64,000 bases of DNA from Sipunculus nudus (taxonomy: Eukaryota > Annelida > Sipuncula > Golfingiida > Sipunculidae). This document shows positions 51,114 to 60,075 of the stretch, in pieces. Position 1 is the first letter of the stretch, and every line of letters begins with the position of its first letter. Both the position numbers and the translations under genes were made by a program. The notes below the pieces were generated by a model. That model saw nothing but the letters and a program-made list of their open reading frames with translations. It did not search any database and was not told where the DNA came from. The stretch covers positions 34,603,339 to 34,667,338 of the forward strand of contig CM049316.1 in the NCBI GenBank assembly GCA_026874595.1, in the 5' to 3' direction.

Positions 51114-52301
51114 GGCGCTGTTTGTTATGACCTTGTATCCTGAATCTCTACACCAGAGGGGAGCACTGTATTTTGGTCCAATTAGATGAGACCCTGTGCT
51201 GAAGACAACACGGTTTACCAGCCAAGTGAGGAATACACGGAGCCAATGTTGTTCTTCGTTTTGAGTGACAGTTCATCGCCCCGGCGACCGTTTGAACAAC
51301 GCACAGGCTCAGAGAGAATTGCCCCACACGTTGTTTCTGGGCGTAGCCTGATGCCTGTCGAGTGTTTGTTGACTCGCATTTTGTTGGCTGCTCGTCACAT
51401 CAACAGTTTTTTTTTCAGCAGACAGGCCCATGTGCACCACCTGGTGTTTCAGTGCATCATAAACGGTCAAAGCAGGCAGCGCGAAAATCTGTAGCTTATT
51501 AAGAAGCGCAAGATTTCCGCTGCCTCGGAAGCGTACCGTGGCATCCCCAAACAAGTGACCCATTGGTCATGATGCTCAGCTGCCAAGCATGACCTGCGAC
51601 ATCATGGGCTGAGATTCACAACTTCCAATCAAATTTTGAAGAACCAATTTGCCAATTTGTTGAGATTTTCTACGACAACAGAAATATATATCACCTATGT
51701 CTGGTTAAAACACAGTGAATTGAAGGTCTGAGGAAAATGTATGATTGTTAAGGTACCCAGAACTATTCCCATAGCTTACTTGATACCTGTCAGTCTCAAA
51801 AGGAACACCACAAAGGGCAAATATAAGATCAAAATATATAGCAAAAAATCAAGGAAATCCATGCAAGAATTATTGAGAAACAGGTGCTTCTGTATGAACT
51901 TTTATTCAATACAAGTCAACTGTACTGCACTTTCATATATGATGATAATATTTACTAAGAAATATTTGACCCAATCCTTTGCAAGATTACATTAATATAC
52001 GTCCGACTGCCTTCACTTTAACAGTTCTTGAGATAATATGATCAAAAGGAATTTAAAGATGGTTGCCTGGTGGCCATTTTAGACTTCTGACAGGTCTGAA
52101 ATCAGACAACAACCATTCTCTAAATCGGACCAAAAATTGAAGAAAAATTACTGAAACTGCACTGAAAAAAGGATTTCTAAGGTGGCTAACTGGCAGACAT
52201 AATTAATGGATTTCTGACAAGTCTGACTTTTGATATCACACATCCTCCAATAAGAGACCAAACTTGGGGCAAATTCTCCATATGATGTTACAGTAATGAA
52301 T
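51114..52301. other. Intergenic with probable dispersed repeat
   Basis: The stretch at about 52000-52260 (GTTCTTGAGATAATATGATC, GATGGTTGCCTGGTGGCC, TTTCTGACAAGTCTGA) has the internally repetitive look of a dispersed repeat, with GGCTAACTGGC echoing GTTGCCTGGTGGC. No coding evidence. Confidence 0.4.
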
Positions 52302-52345
52302 GTCCAAAACAATTCAAAAGGCATGTTCAGGCGCTCATATCAGAT

Positions 52346-52546
52346 TTACAGATAAGCAAATGTAAAAGTGTAGGTCCAATATTTTTTATTATCACACTGC
52401 TTTTCAATGGGTTCAGCAGGGTTGGTAAACTGCAAAACCTGAAAGAAAAGAAATGCAGAAAGCATGACTAAGAGTCTTGTAATAAAATAAAGCCATCCTA
52501 AATCAAGTACACATCCACATATTATGAGAACAAACACTTGGTCCAA
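52346..52546 (-). CDS. Hypothetical hydrophobic frame / possible duplicated exon, copy 1
   Basis: A 66-codon minus-strand frame. Residues about 4-40 are hydrophobic (VFVLIICGCVLDLGWLYF...), followed by a polar tail ending WTYTFTFAYL and a stop. Mid-frame there is a strong splice-acceptor look, CATTTCTTTTCTTTCAG then GTTTTGCAG, so an alternative reading is a short terminal exon encoding about 30 residues (VLQFTNPAEPIEKQCDNKKY onward) with the hydrophobic part being intron. No upstream exon was identified and no family is recognised. Chance is quite possible. Confidence 0.2.
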   Translation of the reverse strand: MDQVFVLIICGCVLDLGWLYFITRLLVMLSAFLFFQVLQFTNPAEPIEKQCDNKKYWTYTFTFAYL

Positions 52547-52584
52547 AACAATTCAAAAGGCATGTTCAGGCGCTCATATCAGAT

Positions 52585-52776
52585 TTACAGATAAGCAAAT
52601 GTAAAAGTGTAGGTCCAATATTTTTTATTATCACACTGCTTTTCAATGGGGTCAGCAGGGTTGGTAAACTGCAAAACCTGAAAGAAAAGAAATGCAGAAA
52701 GCATGACTAAGAGTCTTGTACTAAAATAAAGCCATCCTAAATCAAGTACACATCCACATATTATGAGAACAAACAC
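52585..52776 (-). CDS. Hypothetical hydrophobic frame / possible duplicated exon, copy 2
   Basis: Counterpart of the frame at 52346-52546 in the other duplication unit, with two amino-acid differences (I/S and E/D) and the same TTTCTTTTCTTTCAG acceptor-like tract. Because the duplication is recent, the conservation says nothing about selection. Same caveats. Confidence 0.2.
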   Translation of the reverse strand: MFVLIICGCVLDLGWLYFSTRLLVMLSAFLFFQVLQFTNPADPIEKQCDNKKYWTYTFTFAYL

Positions 52777-52779
52777 TTG

Positions 52780-53109
52780 GTTTTATATGTGGTGATTTAT
52801 ATAAAAATATTCAGATATCTAGGAAACTAAGTTTATTGCGATGATTCCATAAAATAAATGCAAAATGTTCCCATCATCTTATAAATCAGCTAAACCTTAA
52901 TACTATACTCTCATAGTGTTAATTCCTGGCTGAAGTATTCCAACAACAGTGTTTTGTTATGCAGTTTTGTTAAGCCTTATCACTTAATAGCCTGATACAA
53001 AAGGGAGTCATATGTCACCAGTGTCACTCACAATTACAGCCACACGGTGAGATGTACCAGCTGGAGTGCAAGCTTATATATACAAGAAAAATAGAGATGG
53101 TCTACAAAA
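52780..53109. other. Intergenic, nothing recognised
   Basis: Short stretch between the duplication and the TGACC array; no signal noticed. Confidence 0.4.
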
Positions 53110-53960
53110 TAAGTTGACCTGACCTATGACCTTGGCCTTTTGCCCACATATCAACTGGATAATTCTAAATGATGGGTAACTACTAACCAATTACATCTGG
53201 CCGGGTGTAATTACTTGGCAACCAATGAGTGAATAACTTAGACCTGCAACCTTTAACCTCCTGACCAGCTGACCTCAAAATCAATTAGTTATTTCTTCAT
53301 GCAAAAAGACCCATAAATATGAAGTTTGAATCACATTGAGTGATGCATAGATGTGGCATATGTGAAAGACTGAAGGTTTGGGTTGAACAGTTTCACTTGA
53401 AATATGTTCACAAGCATTTAGAACAATATTGTGACCTTGACCTTTGACCTTTTAAACTCAACTTCAATAGGCTTCTTCCCCTATTGGTAGCTAAGCCATA
53501 TATGACAGATGGAAAGTATAGATTGAAAAGTTTGCCTGAAAATGACTCCACGCAAGAAGAGGGTGCTGTGAACTTGACCTTTGACCTCAAAATCAACAGG
53601 TCTTTTCCCCTGTTGGCAGAGAAGCGATATCAGTGCTGAAAGGTTTGGAATGAAAGGTCTAGCTTGAAATGTGTCCACATCCTTTTCAAAGAAGTGGATC
53701 CTGTGACCCTGACCTTTGACCTTGTGACCTCAACATCTATAGGATTCTTCTCCCACTTAGTAGGTGAGCTATATGTGAAAGATCAAAGAATTGGGATGAA
53801 AGGTTTGGCTGAAAATGCATCTACAGGCTTTCAAAGAAGTTCTGTGACCTTGACCTTTGACCTTGTGACCTCAAAATAATTATGGTTCTTCCCCTGTTGG
53901 TAGGTGAGCTGTATGTGAAAGATAAAAGGTTTGGGATGAAAATTTTGGCTAAAAGAATTA
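53110..53960 (+). repeat. Tandem array of ~137-141-bp units with TGACCTTTGACC core
   Basis: Units repeat GTGACCTTGACCTTTGACCT, CTCAAAATCAATAGG, TTCTTCCCCTNTTGGTAGG, GAGCTATATGTGAAAGAT, GGTTTGGGATGAAAGGTTTG and CTGAAAATG..TCCAC. The core starts at about 53432, 53568, 53703 and 53844; two more degenerate units precede it (about 53114 and 53240). The array runs into the inverted CAGCTGACTGAAAGTCA module at 54080-54210. Short frames on either strand are repeat artefacts. Confidence 0.85.
53438..53863 (-). promoter_or_regulatory. Four exact DR1 nuclear-receptor-type motifs
   Basis: TGACCTTTGACCT, the complement of AGGTCAAAGGTCA (the DR1 consensus recognised by RXR/HNF4/PPAR-type receptors), occurs exactly at 53438-53450, 53575-53587, 53710-53722 and 53851-53863, one per repeat unit. 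Overlapping TGACCTTGACC gives additional TCAAGGTCA half-sites in some units. The sequence match is direct; any binding in vivo is inference. Confidence 0.4.
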
Positions 53961-54079
53961 TTTCTGGGGGGTGCAAACACACCCCAAAACTTCGAGAATA
54001 TAGGTCACAGTGACCTAATTTCAGGTTTGCAAGGAGATCTTTTTACAACCTCTAAGACTGCATAGCGTTCATGGCCCTA

Positions 54080-54210
54080 GCCCCTACGGTTACGATTTGT
54101 GCCCTGCTAACGGCCGGACGGACGGCCGGCCGGACGGACAGACGGAAGGACGACGGACAAAGACCCATCGCTATAGCCCAGCATGACTGAAAGTCAGCTG
54201 AGCTAAAAAC
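54080..54210 (-). repeat. Inverted copy of the GTCCGGCCGTCC / CAGCTGACTTTCAGTCA module
   Basis: Reading the minus strand gives AGCTCAGCTGACTTTCAGTC, GGGCTATAGCGATGGGTC, TTTGTCCGTCG, a GTCCGGCCGGCCGTCC stretch and GTTAGCAGGGCACAAATCGT, the same order as 17334-17430 on the plus strand. Confidence 0.7.
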
Positions 54211-54221
54211 GTACGGACTAA

Positions 54222-54396
54222 AAACAGGCACGGTCGGTTGTGACCGGGGCTTTCAGCGTTTGCGCTAATGTCAGATACGATTGTTGCGGAACCCCTGCGG
54301 CCTTTGACAAACGGACGGTTGCCGTGCGTCTACCGCACGGAATAGCCAAAAACTTCCGCCGTACGGCGACCGTATCCCGATTGTGACCGAGGCTCA
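54222..54396. mobile_element. Two transposon right ends in tandem
   Basis: GGCACGGTCGGTTGTGACC + GGGGCT (about 54232-54256) and CGTATCCCGATTGTGACCG + AGGCT (about 54369-54392) are related termini in the same orientation, with CpG-rich subterminal DNA between them (GTACGG, GCGGCC). No matching left terminus is convincing; the CpG-rich block beginning at 50281 (CAGCCCGCTGCGGTCAC) is the only candidate. Confidence 0.4.
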
Positions 54397-55283
54397 ACTG
54401 AAATGGTCGTTTCAGGTTTACAGAATGTGGCTAAATATTGTGAAAGCTAAAGAGGGACACGTGCCCTCCTCTGGATCCGCCTATGTTCTATAGATTATAT
54501 TTTCTTTATCTGTTATGTGAGATGCGATTGTAGCCGAGGACAAGCATATTGAACCCAGGTGAACACACTTCGGTTGAGGTGGATAATTAAATATATATTT
54601 AATTATACATGCGCCGTGTTTCAGGGGTGGACAGTGTGACATTTCCCCTTCACTAATTCAAGGGCGGGGAACAAAGTACTTTAGTCCAGCTGACTCTTTA
54701 GGGGAATAACACACATCATGTAGAACATCAATCTTTTTTTTTTTTGCATATTTACCTCCAGAATCTTCCAATTATGCAACTCATTATATAATAAGGCAAT
54801 TTTTAGGGTATGCTTAAATTGGTATGCTTAAATCGTCTGTTTGAATCATTATCCCTTAAGTGTTCTGAAATGTTCAAATTAAATAGGTAAATTATGACTA
54901 TAAGTACAGTTGAAAACTGAGCCAAAAGTACTTCAGTAAAAATATTAATATATAGATATATAAACTGCAAATAGTGGTGAGAGTGAAAAAAAAACTGTTT
55001 GATTCTAAGTGATGGGTATGTCATCATTGTTATAAGGGGTATGGGGGGATAGTCTTCTGACTGTGCACCTGTTGATACAAGGCCCAGGCATTTTTTACAT
55101 TTTTTTTTTATCATGGATATTCTGAGAAACTATAGTTCGTATACTTTATTTGTTTAACGCATTTTTCCTTACAGCTTGTTAAAATAATGAAAATAATGAA
55201 CTCTCCGCGTTTACATACAAACTTTCAGAAGTAACCTTAACGTGCTTTAAGTTTCTGAGTATCATTTTCAGAGATTATGCAGC
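54397..55283. other. Intergenic with MITE end fragment
   Basis: TCTGGATCCGCCTATG at about 54471-54485 matches the right end of the GGATCC MITE family. The rest is anonymous, including a 103-codon minus frame at 54803-55114 without family features. Confidence 0.4.
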
Positions 55284-55445
55284 TTCGGTAACAGTCAGAA
55301 AAACTCCAGACGGGTAAAACACAACATCAGTTTATTCCATCATGGCCATTCCAGCTGTTCACACACACAAGCATACGTGTCACCCTCTGGCGGTACCGTA
55401 AATATTCGGTTATACCGTAAAACATAAATATATCAAGATATAACA
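55284..55445 (-). repeat. 3' LTR of Gypsy element
   Basis: On the minus strand it runs from TGTTATATCTTGATATATTT to GACTGTTACCGAA, and matches the 5' LTR. The AATAAA at 55336-55331 (minus) is a plausible polyadenylation signal. The outer CA expected after CCGAA is replaced by GC. Confidence 0.9.
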
Positions 55446-55460
55446 TCTTCCTCCCTCCTT
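55446..55460 (-). promoter_or_regulatory. Polypurine tract
   Basis: The minus strand reads AAGGAGGGAGGAAGA directly before the TGTTATATC start of the 3' LTR, as expected for the plus-strand primer of an LTR retrotransposon. Confidence 0.85.
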
Positions 55461-55835
55461 AGTAAAACCTTAGTTGTAACATATAGAAAAGAACTCTTAA
55501 TGTTTTCTGATCACTCCGAACAGATAGGCATATATATTTTTTAGATCTAATCTAGCCTGAATTAAATCTTGAAAAAATGTACTTTCTCCTGAAATATGCA
55601 TGTCTGTATTGGTTGAAAGTTAAACGAAATAAATATTTACCTTGGAGTAAAAGAGTTATATTACAATAATTTTGTAAATCAGTTTAGATGAAAACATTAA
55701 AATCTGTTATCCTGTATCTATGCAGTTACCTTTCAGTATCAGAAACAAATTGTTATGGAAACATTGCCTCCAAGTTCGTTACAGAATCGGTTGCCTTAAT
55801 AATACAAACAACTAATAAAGATAATCTTAATCTAG

Positions 55836-57578
55836 TCATGGTTCATACCTCTGTGTTGGCCGACGATTACATTTACTTTTCCTGACAGGTTCAACCTCCC
55901 TTTGAACTACTTGTTCACTTTGTATAACTTTAGTTTGGTCATTACTCATCTGATCACTGTCAGCGTTAATTTGTGATCGTTTACTAGCATGTTCACCTGA
56001 ACTTTCAGCTACAGCTGGTGGGAGCACTAGTATGCAAGATGTTCTCAAGTTAGATGGTACCTCTTGTGAATACATATTATCATTAGTAAACACATCATTA
56101 TCACTACATATTACAGAAGTAGTAGTCTGTTCATTACCAAGTCCAACAGAAGAACTGTCCAAACTATTTGGTTCATCACTAGCCTTGCGAATTTGATCAA
56201 CGTGGCTTCTCCACTGGTCACCATGGTCCATTGACACTGTATAACTTACTGGACCTGTGCGATTTGAGATAATACCGGATTTCCATTTATCTTCACCAGC
56301 ACGATAATTACGACACTGCACTGATTCACCTTGTTTGAATTCACGCAGCTTTCCTCCCCTCTGAGATTTCGCGATCTCCTGACTTTGTTCTACTTTACAT
56401 TGAAGGTTTGGTTTTAACAAGTCTAACCGTGTACGGAAATTTCGACCTATAAGCAGGTTAGCTGGCGAAGCACCTGTTGTTGCACGAGGAGTTATCCAAT
56501 AACGAGCGAGGAAACAGTCAAGCTTTTGCTGTAATGTTCCCGGATCATATCTAGCAGCTTTCAGTCCATCTTTGAATGACTTAACGAGTCTCTCAGCTGC
56601 GCCATTGGTCGACGCATGATAAGGAGCGCTAAATACGTGCTTGATACCATTGTTTCTGGTAAATTCCGCAAATGTCTCTGATCGGAACTGTTGACAATTA
56701 TCCAAAACTATCTGAATCGGTAATCCGAATCTAGCAAAAATAGAACGGAGTGCGGAAACTGTCCATTCAGCTGATGTGGTTTTTGTCATCACAATTTCAG
56801 GCCATTTTGTTGAGGCGTCCACTACGACAAGAAACATATTATTCATGTATGGTCCCGCAAAATCTATGTGAACGCGAGTCCATGGCTTTTTCGGGTATTT
56901 CCACGGATGAAAAGGAGCGAGTGATGGCGTGTTTTGCGTTTTACGACATCCGCTATAGCTACGTGCTAACTTCTCGACCGCTTCATCAAAATTTTGCCAC
57001 CACACGTAGGATCTTGCAAGCGATTTCATTCTGCTAATACCTGGATGACCAACATGGATCTCTCGTAGCACTGCATTACAGCCTTGCGGTGGTATAATAA
57101 CGCGACATCCAAATAGTAAACAGTCATCTTCCACGGAAAGTTCAGCTCTCCGACGAAGGAATGGTTTCACGTCATCATCACATGCTGCTGGCCAATCACC
57201 TGATTTCACATAGCTCAGCACTTTGGACATAATCGGATTACGACGTGTCAATCTGCGAATGTGGCTGACTGTAACAGGTGTAGTGTTCATATGCTCTAAC
57301 ATTAGAACATTATTTTCAGCTTGTGGCACTTTAGTGGGCTGATCAGGTAACGGCAATCGACTGACACAATCAGCATTGCTGTGATCTTTGCCTTCTCGGT
57401 ACTTGATCCTGTACGAGTATGCTGCTAATGTCAGTGCCCATCTACGAATTCTATCTGCAGCCTTCTGTGGTATGGGCCTATCCTTTCGAAATAATCCCAG
57501 TAAGGGCTTATGATCGGTGTAGATGGTAAAGGTACGCCAATAGAAGTATTGGTGGAAATTTTTAACACCAAATATCAC
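55836..57578 (-). pseudogene. Gypsy pol C-terminal part: RNase H end and integrase
   Basis: A 580-codon open frame. Residues 1-75 are the end of RNase H (TDHKPL around residue 22, NADCVSRLP around 70, both carrying conserved Asp). The integrase zinc-binding region has HVGH (175-178) but the first of the two cysteines is Tyr (SYSGC, 208-211), so the HHCC finger looks damaged. The catalytic core is intact: Asp239 (VHIDFAGPY), Asp293 (VLDNCQQF), Glu329 (NGAAER), with 35 residues between the last two. A GESVQCRNYRAGEDKWKSGI segment (~428) is the usual C-terminal DNA-binding-like domain, followed by a Ser/Asn-rich tail. Upstream pol is broken, and the annotated start is not a normal initiator: the frame simply continues leftward into the RNase H remnant. 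Confidence 0.9.
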
Positions 57579-57801
57579 ACTGATACCTTCTTTATCAATT
57601 CAGGCATAATGTCTCTCTGCTGGTGCCAGTGTGCGCGAAGCATATGCTATTGTGTGACAAAACCAGTTTTCTGTCACTGTCACAGTGAATGAGCAACTGT
57701 GCAGACTGTTACATGGCTTTGGACTACTGGAAGGCACCCTCTTGTGCAAGTCCCCTTTTCCAATTCTGGCCTTTTCTCAACAGTTCATGGAGAGATGCCA
57801 G
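57579..57801 (-). pseudogene. Connection/RNase H remnant with deletion
   Basis: After the stop at 57802 the original frame goes on with LHELLRKGQNW, the connection motif, then hits further stops. A different frame picks up at IAYASRTLAPAERHYA, one stop, and EGISVIFGVKNFHQ, which leads into the integrase frame. The segment that normally lies between, with the first catalytic Asp (DAS..G.GAVL), is missing, about 25 codons by comparison with the family. RNase H activity is therefore lost. Confidence 0.75.
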
Positions 57802-58170
57802 TCACATTTTGCAAATATCTGTGGTAATAAGCATCCCTGGGTATGACTTCAACTGGGTGACATTTTCTGGTGTTGGTGTATCAATTATTGCACAAACTTT
57901 CTCTGGCACTGGTTTCACTCCTTCACTTGAAATACAATGTCCTAAGTACACAACCTCATCTGCCATGAATGAGCACTTGCTACGTTTCAGACGCAGTCCA
58001 GCATCACTTAATCTCCGAAACACATTTTCCAGGTTCTGCAAGTGAGCTGCTTCTGATTCACCAGAAATTAGGATATCATCGATCCTGACCACAACATAAG
58101 GAATTCCTTGCAACAGATTTTCCATTATTCTCTGATAGATTCCTGGTGCCAACGAAATTCCGTATGGCAT
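57802..58170 (-). pseudogene. Gypsy reverse transcriptase, palm C-terminal part
   Basis: A 122-codon frame beginning at MPYGISLAPG. It holds the RT active-site Asp pair in VRIDDILIS (residues 31-32; the aromatic residue usual in Y/F-x-DD is Arg here), then FRRLSDAGLRLKRSKCSF and VVYLGHCISSEGVKP, the classic downstream RT motifs. It is in the same frame as the N-terminal part at 58222-58704 and separated only by an in-frame stop and about 17 codons, so the two form one decayed domain. Confidence 0.9.
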
Positions 58171-58221
58171 GCGTGTATAACGAAGCAGTCCTTTGTGGGT
58201 ATTTACTGTTGTATACTGTTT

Positions 58222-58704
58222 TTAGGAATCATCCAGCAAAATCTGTTGATAGGCATGACTGATATCTAATTTGGTGAACTGCTGACCCCCATTCAGTGTG
58301 ACAAACAAATTTTCGGTCTTTGGTATAGGATAATTCTCGAGTTTTGACACTTTGTTCACCGTGACTTTGTAGTCACCGCAGATTCGAAGAGATTTGTCTT
58401 CCTTAACAATTGGCACAATCGTCGCTGCCAAATCACTGAAATCAACAGGCGCCAGTGTGCCTTCTTTGACTAATCTATAAAGTTCCGTCTCAATCGTGTC
58501 TTTAAGCACACATGGAACAGGTCTATCTTTGCAATAAATTGGCTGTGCTTCACTATCAACTATTATCTGAGCTTTAGCACCTTGCAGTGTTCCCTGTCCT
58601 GATTCAAACAACTGTGAATATTTATCACACAACAGTTTCACAGGATGAGACTTACTTTCATCAACATGAAGTAATCTTGGCCAGTTCAGTTTTAAGACGC
58701 TCAA
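58222..58704 (-). pseudogene. Gypsy reverse transcriptase, fingers/palm N-terminal part
   Basis: A 160-codon frame. GTLQGAKAQIIVD (38-50) and the EGTLAPVDFSDLAATIVPIV segment (81-100) precede RICGDYKVTVN (107-117) and FTKLDISHAYQQ with the first catalytic Asp at 147. It ends at a premature stop after LLDDS. Upstream, in another frame (58855 to about 58712), is the usual protease-RT linker (KYTGEPIKPVGSA, NLQVEVMTSDTLIVRT), so there is a frame break just before this piece. Confidence 0.9.
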
Positions 58705-58884
58705 CCAGTTACGTTCTTACAATGAGTGTGTCACTTGTCATAACTTCAACTTGCAAGTTTGACTCCTGATTTTCATAGTTTACAGGTAACAAGGCTGATC
58801 CTACTGGTTTTATAGGTTCACCAGTGTATTTAGTTAACACAGTACCTGATGACATTAATTCTGCTTCAGTTTTACCTTATTTAA

Positions 58885-59088
58885 TCATGTCCCAGGTTCC
58901 TGTGATATCACAGTTTTAGCTGACCCGGTGTCTAGTTCCATAGAAAGTGTATGTCCATTCACATTAACATCAACAAAAATTGGCTTGTCATTCTTAGCTT
59001 TTGCCCTAAGGGAGAACATCGGGTATTCCTGGTCACTATCACAATTAGAACTGTCCCTTGTACTATTGCTGTTCTCCTCAGCTAGCAA
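58885..59088 (-). pseudogene. Gypsy aspartic protease fragment
   Basis: A 67-codon frame with the retroviral-type protease segment FVDVNVNGHTLSMELDTGSA, where DTGSA (57-61 approx.) is the active-site triad, then KTVISQEPGT and a stop. It has no ATG; its first codon is TTG directly after a run of seven A at 59096-59090. The preceding gag/zinc-knuckle frame is one base out of phase, so entry would need a -1 shift at that A7 run. The domain is truncated by a frame break after the active-site loop. Confidence 0.8.
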
Positions 59089-59303
59089 ATTTTTTTCTTA
59101 AACTTCCTGAATGGTGTTCCTGATTTTTTCTTCAGTTGAATACAACATTTCTTTATGTGCCCTTTCTTTGAACAATGGTGGCACTCACCTTCTTTGGATT
59201 TGCAGCTCTCCCTGTTATGGTTACCACCACATCGCCAGCAAGCCCTTTGATTTTCTTTAAACGTGGGTGCAGCTGTGCCCTGTGAACTCCGTGAGCCTTG
59301 GAA
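59082..59303 (-). pseudogene. Gypsy gag nucleocapsid region, two zinc knuckles
   Basis: Translated in the gag frame beyond its stop, this segment contains CWRCGGNHNRESC and CHHCSKKGHIKKCC, two CCHC-type knuckles, followed by a Lys-rich tail (KKKSGTPFRKFKKK) and a TAG at 59084-59082. It continues gag after the nonsense codon at 59306-59304. Confidence 0.8.
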
Positions 59304-59870
59304 TTATGACCTTTGACCTAGATTGTGAACCGCTCCACCTGACTCAACTCTCTGGATTTCTCCTGCGTTTTTAGCAGCCATTTCCATACCAAGAGCAATC
59401 TGTATAGCTCTCTCGTTTGTCAGCTCAGGCTCATCTAATAATCTACGTTGTACTGCTTCATCTTTTTTTCCTACTACAAATCTGTCTCTCAACATATCAT
59501 CAAGCACGTTGCCAAAATTGCAATGTTCCGACATTTTGCGTAACTCGGCCGCAAACGTTGACATACTTTCGCCTAGCTTCCTGGTGCGAGTATTAAACTT
59601 AAAACGTTCAACGATCGCTGAAGGTGGTGGATTTAAATGCTTACCAACTAGCTGCGTTATCTCATCGAACGACTTAGAATCTGGCTTCTCTGGAGACAAC
59701 AAATTCCTGATCAAACTATATATTTTCGGGCCTACCGTCGACAGGAAAATCGCCCTTTTTTTGGCGGCATCGGCAATCTCGTTTGCCTGGAAATACGTGT
59801 CCATCCGCTCGACGTACTCGACCCATGCTTCCCCCTCAGTAAACTCTCTGAGTCGTCCGTAGGTAGCCAT
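59304..59870 (-). pseudogene. Gypsy gag (K02A2.6-like)
   Basis: A 188-codon frame from an ATG: MATYGRLREFTEGEAWVEYV, FQANEIADAAKKRAIFLS, VGKHLNPPPSAIVERFKFN, AAELRKMSEHCNFG and MLRDRFVVGKKDEAVQRRLL. This is the characteristic capsid region of Mag-lineage retrotransposons. The frame stops at VHNLGQRS, although the same frame carries on into the zinc knuckles, so this is a nonsense mutation and not a natural end. The start lies 42 bases inside the 5' LTR boundary. Confidence 0.9.
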
Positions 59871-59913
59871 GACACCTTGTAATCCCGTCGTCGGTAAATA
59901 TTATGACGTAGTG

Positions 59914-60075
59914 TTCGGTAACAGTCAGTAAAACTCCAGACGGGTAAAACACAACATCAGTTTATTCCATCATGGCCGTTCCAGCTGTTCACACACACAA
60001 GCATACGTGTCGCCCTCTGGCGGTACCGTTAATATTCGGTAATACCGTAAAACATAAACATATCAAGATATAACA
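59914..60075 (-). repeat. 5' LTR of Gypsy element
   Basis: 162 bp matching 55284-55445 with six differences by eye. The minus strand begins TGTTATATC and ends CCGAA, with CA immediately after (59913-59912), giving canonical TG...CA ends if the LTR is taken as 164 bp. Confidence 0.9.

Larger units (their letters stand above)
52302..52779. repeat. 239-bp tandem duplication, two nearly identical units
   Basis: Unit 1 (52302-52540) and unit 2 (52541-52779) start GTCCAAAACAATTCAAAAGG and end GAGAACAAACACTTG. By eye they differ at only about two to four positions (for example TGGGTTCAG versus TGGGGTCAG, TAATAAAAT versus TACTAAAAT), so the duplication is recent. Confidence 0.9.
55284..60075 (-). 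mobile_element. Degraded Gypsy (Mag-lineage, K02A2.6-like) LTR retrotransposon
   Basis: A 4.8-kb element on the minus strand with 162-bp LTRs, a polypurine tract, and gag, zinc-knuckle, protease, reverse transcriptase, RNase H remnant and integrase in Gypsy order. LTRs differ at 6 of 162 positions by eye, so the insertion is moderately old. Coding is broken by an in-frame stop after gag, frame changes around the protease, in-frame stops in reverse transcriptase and the connection, and a deletion in RNase H. No envelope gene is seen. No target duplication could be recognised, and no TGG-starting primer-binding site follows the 5' LTR directly, which may reflect decay. Confidence 0.95.

Noticed and set aside
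59307-59319. DR1 motif in the Gypsy gag region
   Set aside because: An exact TGACCTTTGACCT also occurs here, but once and within coding sequence at the gag end; taken as coincidence.
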